Assembly (NCBI GenBank): GCA_902576395.1
Contig: CACGVB010000007.1
Coordinates: 1-50,477, forward strand
Direction of reading: 5' to 3'
Length of the DNA: 50,477 nucleotides
Origin: an uncultured Pelagibacteraceae bacterium
GTDB taxonomy: Bacteria > Pseudomonadota > Alphaproteobacteria > Pelagibacterales > Pelagibacteraceae
Below, one piece after another: positions 8,741 through 17,153 of this stretch. A program made the position numbers and the translations under genes. Numbering within the stretch: position 1 is the first letter of the stretch; each line of letters begins with the position of its first letter. Below the pieces are notes generated by a model. That model searched no databases, had not been told where the DNA came from, and saw nothing but the letters and a program-made list of their open reading frames with translations.

Positions 8741-9622
8741 ATGTTATCTAGAAATCAATTAGGTTTTTTGTACATGTTTCTGTCTGTGTGTGCATTTTCA
8801 ATGATGGATTTACTTGTTAAGTGGTCTGAAAATTATCCTGTTGGTGAAGTTCTTTTTTTTAGAGGAATTTGCGGACTAATACCTATATTTTTTTTAATAC
8901 CAAAAGAAAACTACACAAATTTTTATAAAACAGATCGACCTAAATTACATTTCTTTAGATGTGCTGCAGGATTAATGGCAATAGTATCAGTATTTATTGC
9001 ACTAAGAAATTTACCTTTGGCAACGGTTGTGGGTATCTCATTTGCTGCACCAATTTTTGCAACAATTTTATCAATTTATTTTTTGTCAGAAAAAATTGGT
9101 AAATATCGTTGGTTAGCAGTTTTGATCGGTTTCATAGGAGTAATAATTATTACTCAACCAGGTATTTCGAATTTAAATTTTTATTATATTTACCCAATAA
9201 TTTTTTGTTTAGGAATGTCATATGTTGCAATTGCTATCAGGCAGTTATCTTCATCCGAACCAGTTTGGCTTATTTCTTTTTATTTTTCAGTAGCGATATC
9301 TATTTTAGGTTTGTTTACAATTCCATTTGGATGGGTAATGCCTACATTAATAGATTTTATTCTTTTGTGTATGATTGGTTTGCTTGGAGGAATTGCTAAT
9401 TTACTACTTGGACAATCTTATAAACTCTCAGAAGTTTCTTTAGTTACTCCACTTAAGTATTTAAGCTTAGTATTTGCAATTATATTTGGCTATTTTATTT
9501 GGAATGAAATACCATCTTATAAAACTTTATTGGGTTCATTACTTGTAGTGTTATCTTCATTAATTATATTTAGAAGAGAAATCTATTTGAAAAAACCAAA
9601 CTTAATTTTTAAAAATGAGTAA
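8741..9622 (+). CDS. DMT-superfamily EamA-type transporter
   Basis: The 293-residue protein is made almost entirely of hydrophobic helices, about ten, in two EamA repeats. The first has FMSVCAFSMMDLLVKW with the repeat signature EVLFFRGICGLIPI, and the second ends in VTPLKYLSLVFAIIFGYFIWNE, the typical position of the conserved Glu. Members export or import small metabolites across the inner membrane; the substrate cannot be read from sequence. The AlkA-like gene starts 8 nt before its stop, so the two are probably cotranscribed. Confidence 0.9.
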   Translation: MLSRNQLGFLYMFLSVCAFSMMDLLVKWSENYPVGEVLFFRGICGLIPIFFLIPKENYTNFYKTDRPKLHFFRCAAGLMAIVSVFIALRNLPLATVVGISFAAPIFATILSIYFLSEKIGKYRWLAVLIGFIGVIIITQPGISNLNFYYIYPIIFCLGMSYVAIAIRQLSSSEPVWLISFYFSVAISILGLFTIPFGWVMPTLIDFILLCMIGLLGGIANLLLGQSYKLSEVSLVTPLKYLSLVFAIIFGYFIWNEIPSYKTLLGSLLVVLSSLIIFRREIYLKKPNLIFKNE

Positions 9623-10238
9623 ACCCCCGATTTATTGGTCAAAGGCAGTAAAGTATCTTTCTAAGGATAAGATAATGAAGAAACTTATTTCTAAATACAA
9701 AGATAAAACATTAACAACAAGAAAAGATATTTTTTTATCTCTATGTAAAAGTATAATAGGACAACAGATAAGTGTCGCTGCAGCAAATTCTGTATTTTTA
9801 AAGTTTAAAAAAGAATGTAGAGGAAAGATAAATCCAAAAGTAGTTAATGCTATTACCTCGGTTCGATTGAAAAAATGTGGTTTAAGCAGACAAAAAGTTA
9901 GAGGAATTAAAGAGTTGTCAAAAAAATTTGTAAATAAAACATTTAATCCAAGAGTCATAAAAAAAATGGGAGACGAAGAGGCAATTCTTTATTTATCTGA
10001 GTTAAGACAAATAGGTAGATGGTCTGCAGAGATGATATTACTATTTACTTACAATAGATCCAACATATGGCCCGTTCAAGATATTGGTTTACTTAGAGCT
10101 ATTTCAAACAATTATAGGAAAAGCTATTTACCACCTATGAGCTATGTGAACCGATTGAAAAAGAGATTTTCTCCATATTGTTCCGTAGCCACTTGGTATT
10201 TATGGCGTTCCATAGACGATGAGCCTATTCAATATTAA
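9615..10238 (+). CDS. AlkA-like DNA-3-methyladenine glycosylase II
   Basis: The 207-residue protein has the HhH-GPD fold: SIIGQQISVAAANSVFLKF near residues 47-65, then the helix-hairpin-helix LRQIGRWSAEMILLF, and the catalytic Asp in WPVQDIGLLRAI. It would excise alkylated bases in base excision repair. The length is close to short AlkA forms without the N-terminal extra domain of E. coli AlkA. It starts inside the end of the transporter gene and converges on the DUF1330 gene with a 4-nt stop overlap. Confidence 0.9.
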   Translation: MSKPPIYWSKAVKYLSKDKIMKKLISKYKDKTLTTRKDIFLSLCKSIIGQQISVAAANSVFLKFKKECRGKINPKVVNAITSVRLKKCGLSRQKVRGIKELSKKFVNKTFNPRVIKKMGDEEAILYLSELRQIGRWSAEMILLFTYNRSNIWPVQDIGLLRAISNNYRKSYLPPMSYVNRLKKRFSPYCSVATWYLWRSIDDEPIQY

Positions 10239-10522
10239 GTGCCTTCAACTATCTGATGATGTCTTACAGCATGGCCTTTAATAACATCTATTGCTTGCTG
10301 ATATTCAGGGGAATCATAAAATTCTATTGCTGTGTTGTAATCTGAAAATTCAACTACAGTTGTTCTAGGAGAGTTTATTCCCTCATTTGTTCTATTTTTT
10401 CCACCTCTAATTATAAATATCCCTGAGTATTTATCTGCAGCAATCTTGGCTTTTAGTGCATATTCCTTTAATTTTTCTTCATTATTAATTTTTTCCCAAA
10501 CACAAACTACGTAACCTTTCAT
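10235..10522 (-). CDS. DUF1330 family protein (copy 1)
   Basis: The 95-residue protein matches DUF1330, a small ferredoxin-like fold: MKGYVVCVWEKI at the start, the central FIIRGGKNRTNEG with the family RGG motif, then RTTVVEFSDYNTAIEFYDSPEYQ. The function of the family is unsettled. It is a paralogue of the next gene upstream (10565-10867): both share the RGGK core, the R-T-V-x-E-F strand and the A-I-x-x-x-x-S-x-E-Y segment. The pair is tandem, 42 nt apart, both read from minus. Confidence 0.85.
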   Translation of the reverse strand: MKGYVVCVWEKINNEEKLKEYALKAKIAADKYSGIFIIRGGKNRTNEGINSPRTTVVEFSDYNTAIEFYDSPEYQQAIDVIKGHAVRHHQIVEGT

Positions 10523-10564
10523 AATTTTCCTTTATTTATTATTATATAACCATTTTTTACTTTA

Positions 10565-10867
10565 TCAATTCTGTTCTTGATCTACTCCTTCAACAATAAA
10601 CATAATTCTCTTAGTTGTATCCTCTGCATGAGTCCAAGCAGATTTATATTCAGTTGATTCATGGCATGAAATAGCATTATTGTAAGTTGGAAACTCCCAT
10701 ATTACAGTGCGTACAATGTTTGGCCCGCTAAATGAGTTTAATTTTCCACCTCTAACTACTGGTTTTCCTCCGTAACTTTTTATTATAGGAACAGCCTTTT
10801 CTCCATATTTTTTTATGTTATCCTGACTTGAGATTTCTAAGTATAGACTTATCCAATAAGTTTTCAT
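10565..10867 (-). CDS. DUF1330 family protein (copy 2)
   Basis: The 100-residue protein is a second DUF1330 member, with MKTYWISLYLEI, PVVRGGKLNSFSG and RTVIWEFPTYNNAISC. It is divergent from its tandem neighbour but clearly of the same family, so the pair probably arose by an old duplication or entered together. It is the first gene of the two-gene minus-strand unit and diverges from the phosphoribosyltransferase gene across a 42-nt gap. Role unknown. Confidence 0.83.
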   Translation of the reverse strand: MKTYWISLYLEISSQDNIKKYGEKAVPIIKSYGGKPVVRGGKLNSFSGPNIVRTVIWEFPTYNNAISCHESTEYKSAWTHAEDTTKRIMFIVEGVDQEQN

Positions 10868-10909
10868 ATTTATCCTTTTTTAATATTTTTATTTATGATA
10901 CCAAATTTT

Positions 10910-11434
10910 ATGGCTAATAAATTAATAATTTCTTATGAAGAATATAAAAAGGTCGTCGAAAAACTTGCTTTAGAAATTGAAAAAAAATATAAGCCAACAG
11001 TATTAGTTGGTATCATGAGAGGTGCAGCTCCAATTATAGATATTTTATCTAGAATTTTTAAATTACCTACCGCCTACGTTGTAATTCAAAGTTACTCCGG
11101 TGATACAGTTCAAGATAAACAAGGCGAGCTAATATTTGCAAGAGATATAAGTGCAATTGCAACTAACGAAGATTTTAAAAAAGTACTATTAGTAGATGAT
11201 CTATCAGACACCGGACTTACCTTAAATAAAAGTATAGAGTGGCTTAAAGAATATGAACCTGTTAAGGACCATATAAGTGAAATTAAAACAGCGTGTCTTT
11301 GGAAAAAAAAATCTTCCACTTTTAAACCTGATTTCTGTCCAATTTTATTAGATAATGATCCATGGATTGTTCAACCATCAGAGTATTATGATGAAATTGA
11401 CATAGATGGCTTGAAAAAAAAGTATTCTAAATAA
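10910..11434 (+). CDS. Purine-type phosphoribosyltransferase (xanthine/guanine/hypoxanthine)
   Basis: The protein carries the PRPP-binding motif VLLVDDLSDTGLTL and a substrate hood ending in DNDPWIVQPSEYYDE, as in COG2236-type and XGPRT-type enzymes. The N-terminal segment has LVGIMRGAAPIIDILSR, the flexible-loop side. It would convert a free purine base and PRPP to the nucleotide. I chose the ATG at 10910 (174 residues) over the one at 10895: TATGAT at 10894-10899 looks like a -10 box, so 10910 would be a leaderless start. The nucleoside importer operon converges on it, which supports a shared role in purine salvage. Confidence 0.83.
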   Translation: MANKLIISYEEYKKVVEKLALEIEKKYKPTVLVGIMRGAAPIIDILSRIFKLPTAYVVIQSYSGDTVQDKQGELIFARDISAIATNEDFKKVLLVDDLSDTGLTLNKSIEWLKEYEPVKDHISEIKTACLWKKKSSTFKPDFCPILLDNDPWIVQPSEYYDEIDIDGLKKKYSK

Positions 11435-11436
11435 AA

Positions 11437-11460
11437 AAAGGCCAGACTAAGCTGGCCTTT
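11437..11460. terminator. Bidirectional intrinsic terminator
   Basis: A perfect 9-bp stem AAAGGCCAG / CTGGCCTTT (11437-11445 and 11452-11460) with a 6-nt loop lies between two convergent genes. An A-run precedes it and a T-rich run follows, so it can end transcription of the phosphoribosyltransferase on plus and the BMP operon on minus. Confidence 0.88.
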
Positions 11461-11485
11461 AATTTTAATCTTTTGATAAAATTTC

Positions 11486-12550
11486 TTACTGTGGAATGTC
11501 TCCTTCTACTCCTTTAACGTAAACATTCATTCCCGCTAGCATTCCATCGTCTGCTACAGCACCTTCGGCTACAAGAATATTTCCTTTTTGATCATAAATT
11601 GGACCAGTAAATGAGTGAACTTTTCCTGAAGCTAAGTCTTTTTGAAGTTGTTCCACTTCTTTTACTAAGTCGCTGCCCATTGCAGAATTATATGGTGCCA
11701 TTGCTACCATTCCTTCTTTTAATCCATGCCAAGTATCTTGTTGTTTCCAAGTGCCATCTCTTGCTGCAATTGATCTTTCTACATAGTAAGGCGCCCAATC
11801 ATCTATAATTGACGTTAATATGGATTTTGGAGCGAATCTTTGCATATCACTTGCTTGACCAAAAGACCAAACTCCTGCTTTTTCTGCAACTTGAACCGGA
11901 GCAGTACTGTCAGTATGTTGCATAATTATATCTGCACCTTGATCAATCAAAGCTTGAGCTGCTTCAGATTCTTTTCCTGGATCATACCAAGTAAAAACCC
12001 AAACAATTTTTGTTTTAATATCAGGATTTACTTTTTGAGCGGCTAATGTCATTGCATTAATTCCTCTTATAACCTCAGGAATTGGAAAAGATGCAATGTA
12101 TCCGATAGTATTTGTCTTTGTCATCTTTCCAGCCATATGTCCTAATAAAGTTCTACCTTCATAAAACCTTGCAGAATATGTAGAAACATTTGAATGCTCT
12201 CTTTTGTAACCAGTTGCGTGCTCAAATTTTACATTTGGAAAATCTTTAGCAACCTTGTTTGTTGGATCCATATATCCAAAACTAGTCGTAAAGATTAGGT
12301 CGTGACCAGATTGTGCTAATTGTCTTATAACTCTTTCTGCATCAGCACCTTCAGGTACACTTTCTACATAAGTAGTTTTTATTCCCAAAGCTTCCACTGC
12401 ATTTCTTCCTTCATGGTGTTGGTATGTCCATCCATGGTCTCCAGTTGGACCAACATAAACAAAACCAACTTTAAATTCTGCATTTGCATTTAAGCTAAAG
12501 CCAAGCAAAAAAAATACAGAAATTAAACTTCTTAAAAATAGTTTATACAT
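11486..12550 (-). CDS. BMP-family ABC transporter substrate-binding protein
   Basis: The 354-residue periplasmic protein begins with a signal peptide of about 24 residues (cleavage after NANA) and then KVGFVYVGPTGDHGWTYQHH, the start of the Bmp/PnrA basic membrane protein family. Further family parts are LIFTTSFGYMDPTNKVAKDF and QGADIIMQHTDSTAPVQVAE. PnrA-type proteins bind purine nucleosides. It is the last gene of an importer operon; the 88-nt gap before it and its own AAGGGG ribosome site may allow separate, stronger expression, as usual for binding proteins. Confidence 0.93.
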   Translation of the reverse strand: MYKLFLRSLISVFFLLGFSLNANAEFKVGFVYVGPTGDHGWTYQHHEGRNAVEALGIKTTYVESVPEGADAERVIRQLAQSGHDLIFTTSFGYMDPTNKVAKDFPNVKFEHATGYKREHSNVSTYSARFYEGRTLLGHMAGKMTKTNTIGYIASFPIPEVIRGINAMTLAAQKVNPDIKTKIVWVFTWYDPGKESEAAQALIDQGADIIMQHTDSTAPVQVAEKAGVWSFGQASDMQRFAPKSILTSIIDDWAPYYVERSIAARDGTWKQQDTWHGLKEGMVAMAPYNSAMGSDLVKEVEQLQKDLASGKVHSFTGPIYDQKGNILVAEGAVADDGMLAGMNVYVKGVEGDIPQ

Positions 12551-12638
12551 TTGATTTCCCCTTTAAATTTAATTTTGTGATACTACAAACTAGTCAATAT
12601 TCTAATAAAAAAAAATATTTATTTTGGAATAGCTAACA

Positions 12639-13571
12639 TCACTTTTCCTTATAGAAGATTTGTCCCAGTGAAGTTGGTGTATTCAGTTTTATTTTTCTAC
12701 TGTCACGAGAAATTACAACTAAAACTATTATTGTCATGATGTAAGGTAATGCACTTAATAATTGAACTGGAATTCTTAAACCCACTGCCTGCATATGCAA
12801 TTGTAAAATTGTAATTCCACCAAATATCAATGCACCTATAAGAACTTTAATTGGACTCCATGTTGCAAAAACTACTAAAGCTAGTGCAATCCATCCTCGG
12901 CCACCTGTCATATTCTCAATCCATTGAGGAGTATATATTAATGACAGATATGCGCCTGCCAATCCACACATTGCACCTCCATAAAGAATGCAACTATATC
13001 TTACTAATGTAACATTAATCCCTTGATTAGAGGCGGAAGTTGGAGAATCTCCAACAGCCCTAATAATCAAACCAGTTTTAGTCTTCTTTAAAAAATAATT
13101 TGTCAAAAAAGGTAATCCAAATGCAAAATATAATATAATTGAGTGACCAAACAATACTGGACCCAAAAACGGAATACTTTCTTTTAAATTAACGAATAAT
13201 AACGGAAATTCCTTTCCTGGAATTCCGACGAAATTCTTACCTATCATTGCTGACATTCCAATACCAAAGATAGTTAGTGCAAGACCTGTTGCTACGTGAT
13301 TTGTAAGGAGTGATTGTGTAAGCAATCCAAAAATAAGAGATATAATTAAACCTGACAGCATAGAGCCTACTACTGCAAAAAATAAATTATCAGTCACTAC
13401 CATTAAAGCAAATCCAGAGATTGCTCCAATGATCATCATTCCTTCTACCCCAAGATTTAAAACACCAGATCTCTCCGTAATTAATTCGCCAGATGCAGCA
13501 AGTATCAAAGGAACGGATGATGCCATTATGGCACCAATTAAAATACCTATAAAATTTAAATCAAAGCTCAT
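12639..13571 (-). CDS. BMP-type ABC transporter permease 2 (NupQ-like)
   Basis: This 310-residue inner-membrane protein has about eight to ten helices and the LIV/BPD_transp_2 permease signature. It begins FNFIGILIGAIMASSVPLIL and contains ERSGVLNLGVEGMMIIGAI, the conserved N-L-G-x-E-G motif of nucleoside permeases of this family. It forms the membrane channel with the other permease, whose reading frame ends inside its first codons (11-nt overlap). Together with the ATPase and BMP protein this makes a complete nucleoside-type importer. Confidence 0.92.
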   Translation of the reverse strand: MSFDLNFIGILIGAIMASSVPLILAASGELITERSGVLNLGVEGMMIIGAISGFALMVVTDNLFFAVVGSMLSGLIISLIFGLLTQSLLTNHVATGLALTIFGIGMSAMIGKNFVGIPGKEFPLLFVNLKESIPFLGPVLFGHSIILYFAFGLPFLTNYFLKKTKTGLIIRAVGDSPTSASNQGINVTLVRYSCILYGGAMCGLAGAYLSLIYTPQWIENMTGGRGWIALALVVFATWSPIKVLIGALIFGGITILQLHMQAVGLRIPVQLLSALPYIMTIIVLVVISRDSRKIKLNTPTSLGQIFYKEK

Positions 13572-14634
13572 TTTTTTTTAAACCTAAAAATTTTATTTTA
13601 AAAAATAATAAATAATCAGACCCAAGAAGAAAAAATAAAATCATTCCTTGAAAAACTTGACCTGTATATTTTGGCACTTGCAAAAATATCTGGGCTGTTT
13701 CTGCTCCTAAATAAGTTAGAGCAACAATTAGAGATGCAAAAATAATTCCAATTGGATTTAGTCTTCCTAAAAAAGCAACAATTATTGCCGTGAAGCCATA
13801 ATCAGGAGAAATATTTCTATGTAATTGTCCTATTGGCCCTGTTATCTCTCCTACACCCGCAAGACCAGCACATGCTCCACTAATCATAAAAACAATAATA
13901 ATCATTGTCTTACCTTTGAACCCTGCATATTTTGCAGTTTTTAAACTTAAGCCTGAAACTTTTATTTGAAAACCTAAATAAGTTTTGTACAAAATAAGCC
14001 AACTTAAGAATACAGTGATAAGAGTAATAAATATTCCAGCATGAATTCTTAAACCGTCAAATAAAATTGGCATTCTTGCAGACTCACTAAATTGTCTTGT
14101 TTCTGGAAAATTAAATCCTTCAGGATTACTCCAAGGACCAACCACTAAATAATCTAATAATAATTTTGCAACATAAACCAGCATTAAGCTGACTAAAATT
14201 TCATTAGTGTTAAAATAGGTTTTTAAAATTGCTGGTATCATTGCAAATAGCATCCCACCAATTGCTCCAGACAAAATAATTATTGGTAAAACATAAAATC
14301 CATCATGATTATAAAATAACAAAGCAACTCCACCGCCGACTATTCCACCAAAAATAAGCTGACCCTCTGCACCAATATTCCAATTATTACTTTTAAAACA
14401 AAAAGATAAACCTATCGCTATTAAACAAAGTGGTGTAGCTTTTACCAAAAGTTCACTAAATCCGTATAAATCTGAAATGGGGGTAATAAAAAAAAATTTT
14501 AAAGCCTCAATAGGATTAAACCCCAAAATAAAAAAAATAATCCCACCACCAAATAATGTGAGAAAAATTGCTAAAACTGGTGTTAAAAAGTAAATTGATC
14601 GAGACACATCGCTACGCTTTTCAACTTTAATCAA
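13561..14634 (-). CDS. BMP-type ABC transporter permease 1 (NupP-like)
   Basis: The 357-residue inner-membrane permease carries the NIGAEGQLIFGGIVGGGVAL motif of the family, preceded by LVKATPLCLIAIGLSFCFK, and a C-terminal LGAETAQIFLQVPKYTG segment. It overlaps the ATPase gene by 8 nt upstream and the second permease by 11 nt downstream, so the three are translationally coupled. The two permeases are different in sequence, as is usual for Bmp/Nup systems. The transported compound is inferred to be a nucleoside. Confidence 0.92.
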   Translation of the reverse strand: MIKVEKRSDVSRSIYFLTPVLAIFLTLFGGGIIFFILGFNPIEALKFFFITPISDLYGFSELLVKATPLCLIAIGLSFCFKSNNWNIGAEGQLIFGGIVGGGVALLFYNHDGFYVLPIIILSGAIGGMLFAMIPAILKTYFNTNEILVSLMLVYVAKLLLDYLVVGPWSNPEGFNFPETRQFSESARMPILFDGLRIHAGIFITLITVFLSWLILYKTYLGFQIKVSGLSLKTAKYAGFKGKTMIIIVFMISGACAGLAGVGEITGPIGQLHRNISPDYGFTAIIVAFLGRLNPIGIIFASLIVALTYLGAETAQIFLQVPKYTGQVFQGMILFFLLGSDYLLFFKIKFLGLKKNEL

Positions 14635-16126
14635 TTGAACCTCCTCCCATCAAAATTCCTAATTTTTCAGCTGAAACAGTATCTGCATTCATTATTTTAG
14701 ATAGTTTACCTTTATAAATTACACAAATACGGTCACTTAATTTTAATAGTTCATCGTTATCAGTAGAAATTAATATTGATGATTTTCCTTGTTCATTAAT
14801 TTGAACTAATGTTTCATGAATATAGTTGATCGCACCAACATCAAGACCCCATGTGGGGTTAAAACATACCAACAATTCAGGCGAAGTAATTAATTCTCTT
14901 CCAATAATTAATTTTTGAAGATTTCCGCCAGATAAAAATTGACTTTTTAATTCAACATTGTCTGTATTAACAGAAAAATTAGAAAGTATCTTTTTGGAGT
15001 GTTCTTTTATTTTTTTTTCATTCACTAAACCTTTTTCAAAAAAGTTTGATGACTTAAAATTGTTTAATGCAACATTTTCATATATCTTTAACTCAGGGAC
15101 TGCAGCTTGAGAGATGCGATCTTCAGGTGAAAAAGCCATAAGGTATTCTCTTCTTTCTCTAGGATTCAACTTACCAATTTCTTTATTTCTAAACATTATA
15201 GAAGTACCTTCGGTAATTATTTCTCCACTCAGTATTTGGAATAATTCATTTTGTCCATTTCCTGAAATCCCAGCTATACCTAAACACTCTCCTTTTTTCA
15301 AAGAAAGGTTTAAATTATTTAAATTTGTTTCATATGGGTCGTCACTTTTAAAATTTAAATTTGAGATTTTTAAAATTTCTTCGCTATTTTTAAAATTATT
15401 AATTTTTTTTTTAATAGTATTTAAATTTTCACCTACCATTTTATTAGCTAAACTCTCAATTTTTTCATCAATTGTATTACTAACTGAAACTACTTTGCCT
15501 TTTCTCATTACGGCTACCTCATCACAAAGTGACAAAACTTCTTTTAATTTGTGAGTAATATAAATAATTAAAATTCCATCTTTAGAAAATTGTTTTAAAG
15601 AAATAAATAAATCATCAGTTTCTTGTTCAGTTAAAACTGATGTAGGTTCATCCATAATCAACACTTTTGGATTTCTAATTAAACACCTTATAATTTCTAC
15701 TTTTTGTTTTTGACCTGCTGATAAATTTAGAACCGGAATATCTAGATCAATTTTAAAATTGTACTTTTTTAATATATCGTTAACTAAAGTTTTTAGTTCT
15801 TCATCCTTTTTGTCACTATCGATACTCAAATTTTCAAATACAGATAAAGTTTCGAAGAGATTGAAATGTTGAAAAACCATTCCAATATTATTTTTTTTGG
15901 CATCTAGGGGAGAGTTAAGTTTAATGCTTTCATCATTTAAAAAAACTTGACCCTCATCAGGCTTTACTACTCCAGATAAGATTTTAACTAGCGTAGACTT
16001 GCCAGCACCATTTTCTCCCAATAAAGCGTATATTTTCCCACTTCCAAATTCCAATGATACTTTGTCATTTGCAATACATCCTGGGTAAATTTTTGAAATT
16101 TCTGATACTTTGAGTTTTGTATTCAT
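14627..16126 (-). CDS. BMP-type ABC transporter ATP-binding protein (NupO-like)
   Basis: The 499-residue cytoplasmic protein has two fused ABC domains. Domain 1 has Walker A LLGENGAGKSTLVKIL near 33-48, signature LSAGQKQKVE and Walker B VLIMDEPTS. Domain 2 lacks a normal Walker A (GISGNGQNELFQ) and its Walker B region reads LLVCFNPTWGLD, while the signature LSGGNLQK is kept. A degenerate second site is normal in RbsA/NupO-type ATPases. It is the first gene of the importer operon, with 139 nt of non-coding DNA to the divergent lipoprotein gene. Confidence 0.93.
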   Translation of the reverse strand: MNTKLKVSEISKIYPGCIANDKVSLEFGSGKIYALLGENGAGKSTLVKILSGVVKPDEGQVFLNDESIKLNSPLDAKKNNIGMVFQHFNLFETLSVFENLSIDSDKKDEELKTLVNDILKKYNFKIDLDIPVLNLSAGQKQKVEIIRCLIRNPKVLIMDEPTSVLTEQETDDLFISLKQFSKDGILIIYITHKLKEVLSLCDEVAVMRKGKVVSVSNTIDEKIESLANKMVGENLNTIKKKINNFKNSEEILKISNLNFKSDDPYETNLNNLNLSLKKGECLGIAGISGNGQNELFQILSGEIITEGTSIMFRNKEIGKLNPRERREYLMAFSPEDRISQAAVPELKIYENVALNNFKSSNFFEKGLVNEKKIKEHSKKILSNFSVNTDNVELKSQFLSGGNLQKLIIGRELITSPELLVCFNPTWGLDVGAINYIHETLVQINEQGKSSILISTDNDELLKLSDRICVIYKGKLSKIMNADTVSAEKLGILMGGGSID

Positions 16127-16253
16127 TAGAATCGGTTTGATAGTAATTAAAATAAAGAATTAAGTAATATAAATACATTATATTTACCTTATTTTGATGG
16201 AAAACTTATTTTTTTTTCAACTTTTAAGTTAATCTTTTGTCACATTTCAGTAT

Positions 16254-16259
16254 TATAAT
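16254..16259 (+). promoter_or_regulatory. Predicted -10 box of the small lipoprotein gene
   Basis: TATAAT ends 6 nt before the ATG at 16266, with no ribosome binding site between. The mRNA is probably leaderless. No convincing -35 box at 16-18 nt spacing was seen. Confidence 0.4.
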
Positions 16260-16265
16260 AGAATA

Positions 16266-16568
16266 ATGAAAAATAAATTCGCTGTCATATTAATATCAAT
16301 TCTTTTTTTTACGGCAGGCTGCCAAACTATTCAAAAAAAAACCGACGAGGTTGTAGAAAAGGAAAATCAAAAATATGGATTATTTGTCGGTGGAGAAGTT
16401 AATAAAATGAAATTAGAATTAGGGGCTCCTAGCGAAGATATGATCAATGATACTGGCAATGAAGTGTTAATTTATAAAACAAAAAAATACGGTGTACCGT
16501 GTGAAAGAAGATTTGAAGTTAACGCTGGTGGAACTATAATTGCTTTCAGTTCTAGTGGATGTTTTTAA
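16266..16568 (+). CDS. Small lipoprotein, OmlA/SmpA-like in layout
   Basis: The 100-residue product has a lipoprotein signal with lipobox FTAGC (Cys at residue 19). The mature part contains VGGEVNKMKLELGAPSEDMI, which resembles the helix-turn of SmpA/OmlA-type proteins, then a beta-rich end with two Cys residues (GVPCERRFEV, SSSGCF) that may form a disulfide. It is probably attached to a membrane facing the periplasm. I do not recognise a specific family. It stands alone, divergent from the importer operon and convergent with hsp20. Confidence 0.75.
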   Translation: MKNKFAVILISILFFTAGCQTIQKKTDEVVEKENQKYGLFVGGEVNKMKLELGAPSEDMINDTGNEVLIYKTKKYGVPCERRFEVNAGGTIIAFSSSGCF

Positions 16569-16569
16569 A

Positions 16570-16591
16570 CTTGTGGGGCGAACCCCACAAG
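16570..16591. terminator. Hairpin between lipoprotein gene and hsp20
   Basis: A 9-bp GC-rich perfect stem CTTGTGGGG / CCCCACAAG closes a CGAA tetraloop 2 nt after the lipoprotein stop. There is no clear T-run on plus, so termination on that strand is uncertain. On minus it lies beyond the hsp20 stop. Confidence 0.6.
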
Positions 16592-16606
16592 CAAGGTTAA
16601 AATTTA

Positions 16607-17053
16607 TTACTTAATATCAATAAGTCTTTTTTTCTTATGATCGGGTAAAATTCTTTCACAAGCAATTGTCAAAAGACCATCCTTAAGTTCAGCTCCATTT
16701 ACTTTCACATCATCTGCAATAGTAAAAGATCTTGCGAATTGTCTTTGTGATATGCCTTTGTGAATTATTTCACCGTCTACATGTTGATCTTCAGACTTAT
16801 TAAGCTGTTTAGTTCTTACAGTTAATATATTATCTTCAAACTCAACCTCGACATCTTTTTTATTAAAACCAGCTAACGCAACTTCAATTGAATAGTTGTC
16901 TTTGCCAGTTTTTCTTATATTATATGGTGGATAATTTGATTGCATTGTCATACCACCATTACCAAGCATACTTTCAAATTGGTCAAACATATCATCGAAA
17001 CCAATAGAAAAAGGTCTTAGTGAGTTAAAGATAGATAGATCCTTACTTGTCAT
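16607..17053 (-). CDS. Small heat shock protein Hsp20/IbpA
   Basis: The 148-residue protein has an alpha-crystallin domain: PPYNIRKTGKDNYSIEVALA, then FNKKDVEVEFEDNILTVRTK, and ISQRQFARSFTIADDVKV. It ends with ILPDHKKKRLIDIK, an IbpA-type tail. It binds unfolding proteins and holds them for refolding by DnaK. Its upstream region has a heat-shock-type promoter, a leader hairpin, and an AGGAG ribosome site 5 nt before the ATG. It is monocistronic, convergent with the small lipoprotein gene. Confidence 0.94.
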   Translation of the reverse strand: MTSKDLSIFNSLRPFSIGFDDMFDQFESMLGNGGMTMQSNYPPYNIRKTGKDNYSIEVALAGFNKKDVEVEFEDNILTVRTKQLNKSEDQHVDGEIIHKGISQRQFARSFTIADDVKVNGAELKDGLLTIACERILPDHKKKRLIDIK

Positions 17054-17083
17054 ATTTACTCCTTTTGTTAAGCAAGTTAATTT

Positions 17084-17110
17084 ATGTAAGCCCCATAAGG
17101 CGACTTACAT
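17084..17110 (-). promoter_or_regulatory. Inverted repeat in the hsp20 leader, possible RNA thermometer
   Basis: Read on minus, ATGTAAG and CTTACAT form a 7-bp stem around 13 nt containing CC and GG runs that can extend pairing. It sits at the expected 5' end of the hsp20 mRNA, about 30 nt before the start codon. It does not itself cover the AGGAG site, so it may stabilise the message and not hide the start. The inverted repeat is seen; any role is inferred. Confidence 0.4.
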
Positions 17111-17114
17111 TGTT

Positions 17115-17143
17115 TATATGGTGACTAATTATAAAATTTCAAT
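17115..17143 (-). promoter_or_regulatory. Predicted RpoH (sigma-32) promoter of hsp20
   Basis: On minus, ATTGAA (17143-17138) is followed after 14 nt by CACCATATA (17123-17115). This resembles the alphaproteobacterial RpoH consensus (CTTGAA and CCCATATA-type boxes). The groES upstream region has the same spacing and similar boxes, which supports both. Confidence 0.5.
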
Positions 17144-17153
17144 ATAAAATTAT

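Noticed and set aside
15114..15554. 146-codon frame antisense to the nucleoside importer ATPase
   Set aside because: The ATPase reading on minus is certain from its ABC motifs. The plus frame has biased, Ser/Phe/Leu-rich content typical of antisense shadows.
14627..16126. Damaged second ATP site in the importer ATPase as a sign of a pseudogene
   Set aside because: A degenerate Walker A in the second domain is normal for RbsA/NupO-type double ATPases; the frame is intact and full length.
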